A DNA stretch of 64,000 bases, from positions 186,001 to 250,000 of the forward strand of contig JAQNBH010000008.1 in assembly GCA_028752905.1 (NCBI GenBank), in the 5' to 3' direction. Numbering within the stretch: position 1 is the first letter of the stretch; the number at the start of each line of letters is the position of its first letter. Source of the DNA: Cladorhizidae sp. MBARI D1340-BT2. Its lineage: Eukaryota; Porifera; Demospongiae; Poecilosclerida; Cladorhizidae. This document shows, one piece after another, positions 34,001 to 47,800 of this stretch. A model generated the notes under the pieces. It was not told the DNA's origin. It saw only the letters and a list, made by a program, of their open reading frames with translations, and did no database searches. The position numbers were made by a program, and so were the translations under genes.

Positions 34001-37000
34001 CAAGGAGGTCCAGCCCCCTCACTATTGTCAAGGAGGTCCAGCCCCCTCACTATTATCTTCTGCTCCATCTTGCCAGCAATACCAAAAAATAAAGAACGTG
34101 CTCTAGAACACATGTGCACCTTTGCCCTCTATGTGAGAGGAAGGTAGGCATCCATGAGAGCGGCAGAATGACATTGGAATGCACAACACATGCCAACACA
34201 TGCCAACACATGACTCTCAGATACACCAGGTGATGCTGGCATGCACAATAGTCTATACAATCAACAAACACTCGACCCAAATACTCCCCAAGTTAACCCA
34301 GTCCTCACTCCAGTGTTGACAGAGCCAGTCCTCACTCCAGTGTTGACAGAGCCAGTCCTCACTCCAGTGCTGACAGAGCCAGTGCTCACTCCAGTGTTGA
34401 CAGAGCCAGCCCTCACTCCAGTGTTGACAGACATTCCTCACTCCAGTGCTGACAGAGCCAGCCCTCACTCCAGTGTTGACAGAGCCAGTCCTCACTCCAA
34501 TGTTGACAGACAGTCCTCACTCCAATGTTGACAGACAGTCCTCACTCCAGTGTTGACAGAGCCAGCCCTCACTCCAGTGTTGACAGAGCCAGCCCTCACT
34601 CCAGTGTTGACAGAGTATTCACTCCAGTGTTGACAGAGACAGTCCTCACTCCAGTGTTGACAGAGTCCTCACTCCAGTGTTGACAGAGCCAGTCCTCACT
34701 CCAGTGTTGACAGAGCCAGTCCTCACTCCAGTGTTGACAGAGCCAGTCCTCACTCCAGTGCTGACAGAGACAGCCCTCACTCCAGTGTTGACAGACAGTC
34801 CTCACTCCAGTGTTGACCTAGCCAGTCCTTACTCCAGTGCCGACAGAGCCAGTCCTCACTCCAGTGTTGACAGAGCCAGTCCTCACTCCAGTGTTGACAG
34901 AGCCAGTCCTCACTCCAGTGTTGACAGAGCCAGTCGTCACTCCAGTGTTGACAGAGCCAGCCGTCACTCCAGTGTTGACAGACAGTCCTCACTCCAGTGT
35001 TGACAGAGCCAGTCCTCACTCCAGTGTTGACAGAGCCAGTCCTCACTCCAGTGTTGACAGACAGTCCTCACTCCAGTGTTGACAGACAGCCCTCACTCCA
35101 GTGTTGACAGAGCCAGCCCTCATTCCAGTGTTGACAGACAGTCCTCACTCCAGTGTTGACAGAGCCAGTCCTCACTCCAGTGTTGACAGACAGTCCTCAC
35201 TCCAGTGCTGACAGAGCCAGTCCTCACTCCAGTGTTGACAGAGCCAGTCCTCACTCCAGTGTTGACAGAGCCAGTCCTCACTCCAGTGTTGACAGAGCCA
35301 GTCCTCACTCCAGTGTTGACAGAGCCAGCCCTCACTCCAGTGTTGACAGAGCCAGTCCTCACTCCAGTGTTGACAGAGCCAGCCCTCACTCCAGTGTTGA
35401 CAGAGCCAGTCCTCACTCCAGTGTTGACAGAGCCAGTCCTCACTCCAGTGTTGACAAAGCCAGTCCTCACTCCAGTGCTGACAGAGCCAGTCCTCACTCC
35501 AGTGCTGACAGAGACAGTCCTCACTCCAGTGCTGACAGAGCCAGTCCTCACTCCAGTGTTGACAGAGCCAGTCCTCACTTCAGTGTTGACAGAGCCAGTC
35601 CTCACTCCAGTGTTGACAGACAGCCCTCACTCCAGTGTTGACAGAGCCAGCCCTCACTCCAGTGTTGACAGAGCGAGTCCTCACTCCAGTGTTGACAGAG
35701 CCAGTCCTCACTCCAGTGTTGACAGAGCCAGCCCTCACTCCAGTGTTGACAGAGCCAGTCCTCACTCCAGTGCTGACAGAGCCAGTCCTCACTCCAGTGT
35801 TGACAGAGCCAGTCCTCACTCCAGTGTTGACAGAGCCAGTCCTCACTCCAGTGTTGACAGAGCCAGTCCTCACTCCAGTGTTGACAGAGTCAGTCCTCAC
35901 TCCAGTGTTGACAGAGCCAGTCCTCACTCCAGTGTTGACAGAGCCAGTACTCACTCCAGTGTTGACAGAACCAGTCCTCACTCCAGTGTTGACAGAGCCA
36001 GTCCTCACTCCAGTGCTGACAGAACCAGTCCTCACTCCAGTGTTGACAGAGCCAGTCCTCACTCCAGTGTTGACAGAGACAGTCCTCACTCCAGTGTTGC
36101 CAGAGCCAGTCCTCACTCCAGTGTTGACAGAGCCAGTCCTCACTCCAGTGTTGACAAAGATATAATGCAATTATTTGTGGCTAGGTCAAATATTTTGGAG
36201 AAGGTGAGAACTTTTTGATGTTTTGTCTAACGCACGTTACAGGACAAACTGATTTTTTTAATATCAACACAGGGCGCACTACAGGGGGTCTGGGGGAGTA
36301 AATTTTGGGGGAAGTCATGAAACTAAGCCGAAAAATCTATGCAGAAATATCATGATACAATGTTCCATAACTGTATTCATACAGAAATTTGACTACATGT
36401 ATATTGCAAAGTTGCACTTTTTTTTTTTAAACGCCGTTGAAAATTGTGGTCATATTCAAAGCAATGGTGTGTGGACATGGATGATGATATTGACATAATT
36501 TTAACTTTTTTGAAGCACAAGGAGTCGACTTTCCCAAGCATTAACTTGATTGCCTTATTTTTTTATTCGTTTCGAGCCTCACATGTCAGGATTTCGTGGC
36601 CATGGCCTGTAGGCATCTTGTATGTTCAAGGCCTGTAAGTACAGAATGATACATGCATGTATGTAAATACTGTAGGCATCTTGTATGTTCAAGGCCTGTA
36701 AGTACAGTATGATACATGCATGTACATACATGTACTGTAGGCATCTTGTATGTTCAAGGCCTGTAAGTACAGTATGATACAAGCATGTACATACTGTAGG
36801 CATCTTGTATGTTCAAGGCCTGTGAGTACAGTATTATACATGCATGTACATACTGTAGGCATCTTGTATGTACATGGCTTGTAAGTACAGTATTATACAT
36901 GCATGTACATACATGTAGGCATCTCGTATGTTCAAGGCCTATAAGTACAGTATTATACATGCATGTACATATTGTGGGCATCTTGTATGTACATGGCTTG

Positions 37001-38824
37001 TAAGTACAGTATTATACATGCATGTACATACTGTAGGCATCTTGTATGTTCAAGGCCTGGAGTACAGTATTATACATGCATGTACATACTGTAGGCATCT
37101 TGTATGTTCAAGGCCTGTAAGTACAGTATGATACATGCATGTACATACTGTGGGCATCTTGTATGTACATGGCTGAGTAACGGGCACTTTCATGTACACA
37201 CCCTCCCCAGCCCACACACACACACACAAATAGACACATGCACAACTCCACATATAGCCACACACACACACACATACGTACACTGTACACCAATGCGCAT
37301 GCCATACAGAGACATGTACATGTACAGGTGTAGAACAAGTCAGATACTGTACATGTAGCTTGCTAGCACTTGATGTCTTTGTGAGGATGTCTCACCTCAC
37401 TACGCTCCAGGAAATTATTTTAAGCTCATTCTTTGTGTGTGTGTGTGTACAGTTCTTTGCGCACCTACTGCTGTTCGTGGGTGTGAACATGGTGGGCATC
37501 TTCTACAATTACCTTGCGGACTTAGCTCAGAGAAAGACGTTCTCACAAATCAGACGCTACCTCATCTCAGTGACCACCATTGAAGAGCAAACCACCGAGA
37601 AGGTGATAACATGTGTGCATGTGTGTGTGGTGTGAGTGTGGGGAGGGGGTTGGGGTGTATGTGCATGTATTGTGTGTGTGAGTGTATTATAGTGTGTGTC
37701 CATGTGTGGGTATAGGGTGTGTGTGTGTATGCATGTGTTGTGTGTGTGTGAGGGAGTGTGTGTCCACGTACATGAGTGTGTTGTGTGTGTACTGTATGGT
37801 GTGTGACCATGTAGGTGTATGTTGTGAGTGTGTGTGTGCGCATGGTGTGTGACCATGTATAGGTGTATGTTGTGAGTGTGTTGTGTGTGTACGGTGTGTG
37901 ACCATGTAGGTGTATGTTGTGAGTGTGTTGTGTGTGTACGGTGTGTGACCATGTAGGTGTATGTTGTGAGTGTGTTGTGTGTGTATGGTGTGTGACCATG
38001 TAGGTGTATGTTGTGAGTGTGTTGTGTGTGTATGGTGTGTGACCATGTAGGTGTATGTTGTGAGTGTGTTGTGTGCGTACGGTGTGTGACCATGTAGGTG
38101 TATGTTGTGAGTGTGTATGGTGTGTGACCATGTAGGTGTATGTTGTGAGTGTGTGTGTGTGTATGGTGTGTGACCATGTAGGTGTATGTTGTGAGTGTGT
38201 GTGTGTATGGTGTGTGACCATGTAGGTGTACGTATGTTGTGAGTGTGTTGTGTGTGTATGGTGTGTGACCATGTATAGGTGTATGTTGTGAGTGTGTGTG
38301 TGTATGGTGTGTGACCATGTAGGTGTATGTTGTGAGTGTGTGTGCGTATGGTGTGTGACCATGTATAGGTGTATGTTGTGAGTGTGTGTGTGCGTATGGT
38401 GTGTGACCATGTAGGTGTATGTTGTGAGTGTGTGTGTGTGCTTGCTACATGTAAGTGAGCTGGCCAGACATTTCTTGTATTTCCCTGTGCTTGTGGGTAG
38501 GATCGGTTGTTGAGTTCGGTGCTGCCCTCCTCCATGGCCAGTCAGGCCGTAGACAAGATGATTATGTCCAGCAACAGCAAGAAGCGGAACAACAAAGACC
38601 ACTTCCAGGAGTTCAGGGAGTTCTACATCGCTGGAAGTCAGTCTGTCAGCATCCTGTTCGCAGACATTGTTGGCTTCACTAGACTGTCATCTGGCTGCAC
38701 TGCCAAGGAACTGGTCAAAATGCTGAATCAGCTCTTTGGAAAATTTGACCAGCTTGCGAATGTTAGTAATCTAGTATGCACTGCCAATCACCATACACAT
38801 CTGACTATGTGTATGTTAGTAGTC

Positions 38825-38892
<68 letters not shown>

Positions 38893-41800
38893 ACATGTAT
38901 AGGACAACCACTGTTTGCGCATCAAGATCCTTGGAGACTGTTACTACTGTGTCTCTGGGCTCTTTGACAGTTTTGATGTCCATGCTGCCTGTGCAGTCAA
39001 GATGGGCCTGGCTATGGTAGAGGCTATAGGGTAGGCCATCACATGTACAGATACGCAGCTAGAGAACTCAAGTCCCCACCTACATGTCCATGCATGTCCA
39101 TGCATTCCTGTAGCGAAGTGCGGCGAGCCACAGGCGTCGACGTCAACATGCGAGTGGGTGTGCACACCGGACGCGTCCTCTCCGGTGTTTTGGGTCTCCA
39201 TAAGTGGCAGTTTGATGTGTGGTCCAATGATGTCACTCTAGCTAACCACATGGAGTCTGGAGGTGTGCCTGGGTATGTCCAGGTTACATGTACATGCATG
39301 CCCAGGCTACATGTACATACATGTACATGCCCAGGATACATGCACATGCATGTCCAGGCTACACATGTACATGCATGTCCAGGATACATGTACATGCATG
39401 TACAACATTTGGTCTCCTTGTATCTCACTCTCTGCACATCTCTACCTTATGGTGGCCTCCTACCTCACTCTCTCTGTGTGTACACATCTCTACCTTATGG
39501 TGGCCTCCTACCTCACTCTCTCTGTGTGTGCACGTCTCTACCTTATGGTGGCCTCCTACCTCACTCTCTCTGTGTGTGTACATCTCTACCTTATGGTGGT
39601 CTCCTACCTCACTCTCTCTGTGTGTGCACGTCTCTACCTTATGGTGGCCTCCTACCTCACTCTCTCTGTGTGTGTACATCTCTACCTTATGGTGGCCTCC
39701 TACCTCACTCTCTCTGTGTGTGTACATCTCTACCTTATGGTGGCCTCCTACCTCACTCTCTCTGTGTGTACACATCTCTACCTTATGGTGGCCTCCTACC
39801 TCACTCTCTCTGTGTGTGCACATCTCTACCTTATGGTGGCCTCCTACCTCACTCTCTCTGTGTGTGTACATCTCTACCTTATGGTGGTCTCCTACCTCAC
39901 TCTCTCTGTGTGTGTACATCTCTACCTTATGGTGGCCTCCTACCTCACTCTCTCTCTGTGTGTACATCTCTACCTTATGGTGGCCTCCTACCTCACTCTC
40001 TCTGTGTGTGCACATCTCTACCTTATGGTGGCCTCCTGCCTCACTCTCTCTGTGTGTGTACATCTCTACCTTATGGTGGCCTCCTACCTCACTCTCTCTG
40101 TGTGTACACATCTCTACCTTATGGTGGCCTCCTACCTCACTCTCTCTGTGTGTGCACATCTCTACCTTATGGTGGCCTCCTACCTCACTCTCTCTGTGTG
40201 TACATCTCTACCTTATGGTGGCCTCCTACCTCACTCTCTCTGTGTGTGTACATCTCTACCTTATGGTGGTCTCCTACCTCACTCTCTCTGTGTGTGCACG
40301 TCTCTACCTTATGGTGGCCTCCTGCCTCACTCTCTCTGTGTGTGCACGTCTCTACCTTATGGTGGCCTCCTACCTCACTCTCTCTGTGTGTGTACATCTC
40401 TACCTTATGGTGGTCTCCTACCTCACTCTCTCTGTGTGTGTACATCTCTACCTTATGGTGGCCTCCTACCTCACTCTCTCTCTGTGTGTACATCTCTACC
40501 TTATGGTGGCCTCCTACCTCACTCTCTCTGTGTGTGTACATCTCTACCTTATGGTGGTCTCCTACCTCACTCTCTCTCTGTGTGCACATCTCTACCTTAT
40601 GGTGGTCTCCTACCTCACTCTCTCTGTGTGTGCACATCTCTACCTTATGGTGGCCTCCTACCTCACTCTCTCTCTGTGTGTACATCTCTACCTTATGGTG
40701 GCCTCCTACCTCACTCTCTCTGTGTGTGTACATCTCTACCTTATGGTGGCCTCCTACCTCACTCTCTCTGTGTGTGCACATCTCTACCTTATGGTGGCCT
40801 CCTACCTCACTCTCTCTGTGTGTACACATCTCTACCTTATGGTGGCCTCCTACCTCACTCTCTCTGTGTGTGCACATCTCTACCTTATGGTGGCCTCCTA
40901 CCTCACTCTCTCTGTGTGTGCACATCTCTACCTTATGGTGGCCTCCTGCCTCACTCTCTCTGTGTGTGCACATCTCTACCTTATGGTGGCCTCCTACCTC
41001 ACTCTCTCTGTGTGTGTACATCTCTACCTTATGGTGGTCTCCTACCTCACTCTCTCTGTGTGTGCACATCTCTACCTTATGGTGGTCTCCTGCCTCACCC
41101 TCTCTGTGTGTGCACATCTCTACCTTATGGTGGTCTCCTACCTCACTCTCTCTGTGTGTGCACATCTCTACCTTATGGTGGTCTCCTACCTCACTCTCTC
41201 TCTGTGTGTACATCTCTACCTTATGGTGGCCTCCTACCTCACTCTCTCTGTGTGTACATCTCTACCTTATGGTGGCCTACCTCACTCTCTCTGTGTGTGC
41301 ACATCTCTACCTTATGGTGGCCTACCTCACTCTCTCTGTGTGTGCACATCTCTACCTTATGGTGGCCTCCTACCTCACTCTCTCTGTGTGTACACATCTC
41401 TACCTTATGGTGGCCTCCTACCTCACTCTCTCTGTGTGTACACATCTCTACCTTATGGTGGCCTCCTACCTCACTCTCTCTGTGTGTGCACATCTCTACC
41501 TTATGGTGGCCTCCTACCTCACTCTCTCTCTGTGTGTACATCTCTACCTTATGGTGGCCTCCTACCTCACTCTCTCTGTGTGTGTACATCTCTACCTTAT
41601 GGTGGTCTCCTACCTCACTCTCTCTGTGTGTGTACATCTCTACCTTATGGTGGTCTCCTACCTCACTCTCTCTGTGTGTGCACATCTCTACCTTATGGTG
41701 GCCTCCTACCTCACTCTCTCTGTGTGTACACATCTCTACCTTATGGTGGCCTCCTACCTCACTCTCTCTGTGTGTGTACATCTCTACCTTATGGTGTTCT

Positions 41801-44800
41801 CCTACCTCACTCTCTCTGTGTGTGTACATCTCTACCTTATGGTGGTCTCCTACCTCACTCTCTCTGTGTGTGCACGTCTCTACCTTATGGTGGCCTCCTA
41901 CCTCACTCTCTCTGTGTGTACACATCTCTACCTTATGGTGGCCTCCTACCTCACTCTCTCTGTGTGTACACATCTCTACCTTATGGTGGCCTCCTACCTC
42001 ACTCTCTCTGTGTGTGTACATCTCTACCTTATGGTGGCCTCCTACCTCACTCTCTCTGTGTGTGTACATCTCTACCTTATGGTGGCCTCCTACCTCACTC
42101 TCTCTGTGTGTACACATCTCTACCTTATGGTGGCCTCCTACCTCACTCTCTCTGTGTGTGTACATCTCTACCTTATGGTGGCCTCCTACCTCACTCTCTC
42201 TGTGTGTACACATCTCTACCTTATGGTGGCCTCCTACCTCACTCTCTCTGTGTGTGTACATCTCTACCTTATGGTGGTCTCCTACCTCACTCTCTCTGTG
42301 TGTACACATCTCTACCTTATGGTGGCCTCCTACCTCACTCTCTCTGTGTGTGTACATCTCTACCTTATGGTGGTCTCCTACCTCACTCTCTCTGTGTGTA
42401 CACATCTCTACCTTATGGTGGCCTCCTACCTCACTCTCTCTGTGTGTGCACATCTCTACCTTATGGTGTTCTCCTACCTCACTCTCTCTGTGTGTGTACA
42501 TCTCTACCTTATGGTGGCCTCCTGCCTCACTCTCTCTGTGTGTGCACATCTCTACCTTATGGTGGCCTCCTACCTCACTCTCTCTGTGTGTGCACATCTC
42601 TACCTTATGGTGGCCTCCTACCTCACTCTCTCTGTGTGTGTACATCTCTACCTTATGGTGGCCTCCTACCTCACTCTCTCTGTGTGTGTACATCTCTACC
42701 TTATGGTGGCCTACCTCACTCTCTCTGTGTGTGTACATCTCTACCTTATGGTGGTCTCCTGCCTCACTCTCTCTGTGTGTGCACGTCTCTACCTTATGGT
42801 GGCCTCCTACCTCACTCTCTCTGTGTGTGCACATCTCTACCTTATGGTGGCCTCCTACCTCACTCTCTCTGTGTGTGTACATCTCTACCTTATGGTGGCC
42901 TCCTACCTCACTCTCTCTGTGTGTGCACATCTCTACCTTATGGTGGCCTCCTACCTCACTCTCTCTGTGTGTGTACATCTCTACCTTATGGTGGCCTCCT
43001 ACCTCACTCTCTCTGTGTGTACACATCTCTACCTTATGGTAGTCTCCTACCTCACTCTCTCTGTGTGTGCACATCTCTACCTTATGGTGGCCTCCTACCT
43101 CACTCTCTCTGTGTGTGCACATCTCTACCTTATGGTGGTCTCCTACCTCACTCTCTCTGTGTGTGTACACATCTCTACCTTATGGTGGCCTCCTACCTCA
43201 CTCTCTCTGTGTGTGTACACATCTCTACCTTATGGTGGCCTCCTACCTCACTCTCTCTGTGTGTGTACACATCTCTACCTTATGGTGGCCTCCTACCTCA
43301 CTCTCTCTGTGTGTGTACATCTCTACCTTATGGTGGCCTCCTACCTCACTCTCTCTGTGTGTGTACATCTCTACCTTATGGTGGCCTCCTACCTCACTCT
43401 CTCTGTGTGTGTACATCGCTACCTTATGGTGGCCTCCTACCTCACTCTCTCTGTGTGTGTACATCGCTACCTTATGGTGGTCTCCTACCTCACTCTCTCT
43501 CTGTGTGTGTACATCGCTACCTTATGGTGGTCTCCTACCTCACTCTCTCTGTGTGTGTGCACATCTCTACCTTATGGTGGCCTACCTCACTCTCTCTCTG
43601 TGTGTACATCTCTACCTTATGGTGGCCTCCTACCTCACTCTCTCTGTGTGTGTACACATCTCTACCTTATGGTGGCCTCCTACCTCACTCTCTCTGTGTG
43701 TGTACATCGCTACCTTATGGTGGTCTCCTGCCTCACTCTCTCTGTGTGTGTACATCTCTACCTTATGGTGGTCTCCTACCTCACTCTCTCTGTGTGTGCA
43801 CATCTCTACCTTATGGTGGCCTCCTACCTCACTCTCTCTGTGTGTGTACATCGCTACCTTATGGTGGTCTCCTGCCTCACCCTGCGTAGGAGGGTGCATA
43901 TATCTGAGGCCACTAAGGATGCACTGAATGGCGCCTACGAGACAGAGCCGGGCCATGGCGGGGACAGGGACAGCTACTTGGAGAAAGTTGGAGTGACTAC
44001 TTACCTGATAGTGGAAACCAAGGTGCTACATACATGTATGCACATGTGCACACACACACACACATGCACACACACTCACACACATGTGCATACACACACA
44101 TGCATACACGCTCACACACACATGCACACACACTCACACACATGTGCATACACACACATGCATACACGCTCACACACACATGCACACACACTCGCACACA
44201 CATGCACACACACTCGCACACACATGTGCAAACACACTCACACACATGTGCAAACACACACACACGCTCACATTTACACACACACTTACAGTATGTATAC
44301 ACACACTGACACGCACGCACTTACACACACCCACACTCACATACACACACATGCACATTGACGAACACATATACACACACACATGTAGTTACACATACTC
44401 ACCACACACATGCACACTGAGCACATACATACATGTACATGTACATGCACACTCAGTCCACACACATGCACACACACATGCACACACATGCACACACACA
44501 TGCACACTCAGTCCACACATGCACACACACATGCACACTCAGTCCCCACACACATGCACACACACATGCACACTTAGTCCACACATGCACACTTAGTCCA
44601 CACACATGCACATACACATGCACACTCAGCATGCGCACATGCACACTCAGTCCACACACATGTACACACACATGCACACTCAGCATGCACACATGCACAC
44701 TCAGTCCACACATGCATGCACACTCAGTCCACACATGCACACACACATGCACACTCAGTCCACACATGCACACACACATGCACACTCAGCCCACACATGC

Positions 44801-47800
44801 ACACACACATGCACACTCAGTCCACACACATGCACATACACATGCACACTCAGCACACACACATGCACACTCAGTCCACACATGCACACACACATGCACA
44901 CTCAGCCCACACATGCACACACACATGCACACTCAGTCCACACACATGCACATACACATGCACACTCAGCACACACACATGCACACTCAGCACGCACATG
45001 CATACTACACACACAAACAGCACACACACATACGTACACACACACATGACACTCCGCACACTCACATACACGCACACTCAGCACATGCACTCAGCACACA
45101 CACATGCACACACACACATGCACGCACACTCAGCACACACACATGCACACTCGGTGGTAGTTGTGCTAGTGTTAGTTCACATGTGGTGCTTGCAGGAGGA
45201 GCAGTCCGTGCAGGAGGAGGAAGTGATGAAGAACGAGGCTTGTACTAATGTACAGGCTCACAATCCCGCCAACATGGCGCCTGTCATAGACGTGTTGGAC
45301 ACCTGGGGGGCGGAGAATCCCTTTGCTCAGATCTCTGAATCTGCGGTGGGAGGTTCTGTTTTAGCTGTGAGTGACCTCTGTGGTGTGATGTGACCTCTGT
45401 GGTGTGCATGTGAGTGACCTGTTGTCTGTGCATGTGAGTGACCTGTTGTCCGTGCATGTGAGTGACCTGTTGTCTGTGCATGTGAGTGACCTGTTGTCCG
45501 TGCGTGTGAGTGACCTGTTGTCTGTGCATGTGAGTGACCTGTTGTCTGTGCATGTGAATGACCTGTTGTCCGTGCATATGAGTGATCTGTTGTCTATGCA
45601 TGTGAGTGACCTGTTGTCTGTGCATGTGAATGACCTGTTGTCTGTGCATGTGAGTGACCTGTTGTCTGTGCATGTGAGTGACCTGTTGTCTGTGCATGTG
45701 AGTGACCTGTTGTCCATGCGTGTGAATGACCTGTTGTCCGTGCATGTGATGACCTGTTGTCTGTGCATGTGAGTGACCTGTTGTCTGTGCATGTGAATGA
45801 CCTGTTGTCTGTGCATGTGAGTGACCTGTTGTCTGTGCATGTGAGTGACCTGTTGTCCATGCGTGTGAATAACCTGTTGTCCATGCGTGTGAATGACCTG
45901 TTGTCCGTGCATGTGAGTGACCTGTTGTCTGTGCATGTGAGTGACCTGTTGTCTGTGCATGTGAGTGACCTGTTGTCCATGCGTGTGAATGACCTGTTGT
46001 CTGTCCATGTGAGTGACCTGTTGTCTGTGCATGTGAGTGACCTGTTGTCTGTGCATGTGAGTGACCTGTTGTCCATGCGTGTGAATGACCTGTTGTCTGT
46101 CCATGTGAGTGACCTGTTGTCTGTGCATGTGAGTGACCTGTTGTCTGTGCATGTGAGTGACCTGTTGTCCATGCGTGTGAGTGACCTGTTGTCTGTCCAT
46201 GTGAGTGACCTGTTGTCCGTGCATGTGAGTGACCTGTTGTCTGTGCATGTGAGTGACCTGTTGTCTGTGCATGTGAGTGACCTGTTGTCCGTGCGTGTGA
46301 GTGACCTGTTGTCTGTGCATGTGAGTGACCTCTGTCGTCTCTGCCTGTGTGTGAGTGCACATGACCTATTGAATCTTCTTCTCGCTGTTGTGCTGGTTGC
46401 TATGTATGTATTTGCAGTCAGTCTTTGCTGCCCAGATGGGGATCCTGGACCTCGGTCTCAGGAGTCGCAAGAAAGCCATATCTAAAATAGACCAGAAGAG
46501 TATTGACCAGATGAAGAAAATCATAGCCACTTCTCAGAACAAGAAGACCACGTCAGTGTTCCCCCAGTGAGCCACACCTCACTAACCTCTCCCTTGTTGC
46601 TGCAGGTTGCTGCAGATTAATCCTGAGATTGAGTGGTGCACTCTCCTCTTTAAGAAGTGGAAACTGAACAGACGTTATGCTCTAATTCCTGACAAGGAGT
46701 TCAAATTTTATTTGGCCACCACTCAGATCCTCTTTGTCATCATCTACACAGTGCAGGCCATCATGACCTACAAGTTAGTCTTGTGTGTGGGGGGGGGGGG
46801 GGGGGGGGGTTGTCAAAATGTACCATTTTATTGCTGCATATAGTGACATACATGTACTGTAGGAGGCATGTTGTAGGCTAGTAGGAGGAGTGTTGTGGGC
46901 TAGTAGGAGGATTGTTGCAGGCTAGTAGGAGGAGTGTTGCAGGCTAGTATGAGGAGTGTTGCAGGCTAGTATGAGGAGTGTTGCAGGCTAGTAGGAGGAG
47001 TGTTGTAGGCTAGTAGGAGGAGTGTTGCAGGCTAGTAGGAGGAGTGTTGTAGGCTAGTAGGAGGAGTGTTGTAGGCTAGTAGGAGGAGTGTTGTAGGCTA
47101 GTAGGAGGAGTGTTGCAGGCTAGTAGGAGGAGTGTTGCAGGCTAGTAGGAGGAGTGTTGCAGGCTAGTAGGAGGAGTGTTGCAGGCTAGTAGGAGGAGTG
47201 TTGCAGGCTAGTATGAGGAGTGTTGCAGGCTAGTATGAGGAGTGTTGCAGGCTAGTAGGAGGAGTGTTGTAGGCTAGTAGGAGGAGTGTTGTAGGCTAGT
47301 AGGAGGAGTGTTGTAGGCTAGTAGGAGGAGTGTTGCAGGCTAGTAGGAGGAGTGTTGCTAGTAGGAGGAGTGTTGTAGGCTAGTAGGAGGAGTGTTGCAG
47401 GTTAGTAGGAGGAGTGTTGTAGGCTAGTAGGAGGAGTGTTGCAGGCTAGTAGGAGGAGTGTTGCAGGCTAGTAGGAGGAGTGTTGTAGGCTAGTAGGAGG
47501 AGTGTTGTAGGCTAGTAGGAGGAGTGTTGCAGGCTAGTAGGAGGAGTGTTGCAGGCTAGTAGGAGGAGTGTTGCAGGCTAGTAGGAGGAGTGTTGTAGGC
47601 TAGTAGGAGGAGTGTTGTAGGCTAGTAGGAGGAGTGTTGCAGGCTAGTAGGAGGAGTGTTGTAGGCTAGTAGGAGGAGTGTTGTAGGCTAGTGGGAGGAG
47701 TGTTGTAGGCTAGTAGGAGGAGTGTTGTAGGCTAGTAGGAGGAGTGTTGTAGGCTAGTATGAGGAGTGTTGCAGGCTAGTATGAGGAGTGTTGCAGGCTA

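Noticed and set aside
34241..36218. Long LTPVLTEPV and SSVDRASPH frames
   Set aside because: They are the 27-bp intronic array; openness follows from unit length and lack of stops.
37557..38602. His/Thr-rich minus-strand frames
   Set aside because: They are antisense of the GT-rich array and of ADCY exons 5-6.
39043..44361. 1772-codon plus-strand open frame
   Set aside because: It merges ADCY exons 8 and 9 with the stop-free minisatellite intron between them. The flanks have good splice sites and the repeat interrupts a conserved catalytic domain.
44034..45393. His/Thr and Cys/Val repeat frames
   Set aside because: They come from the CA-rich array of ADCY intron 9; the only real coding part is exon 10.
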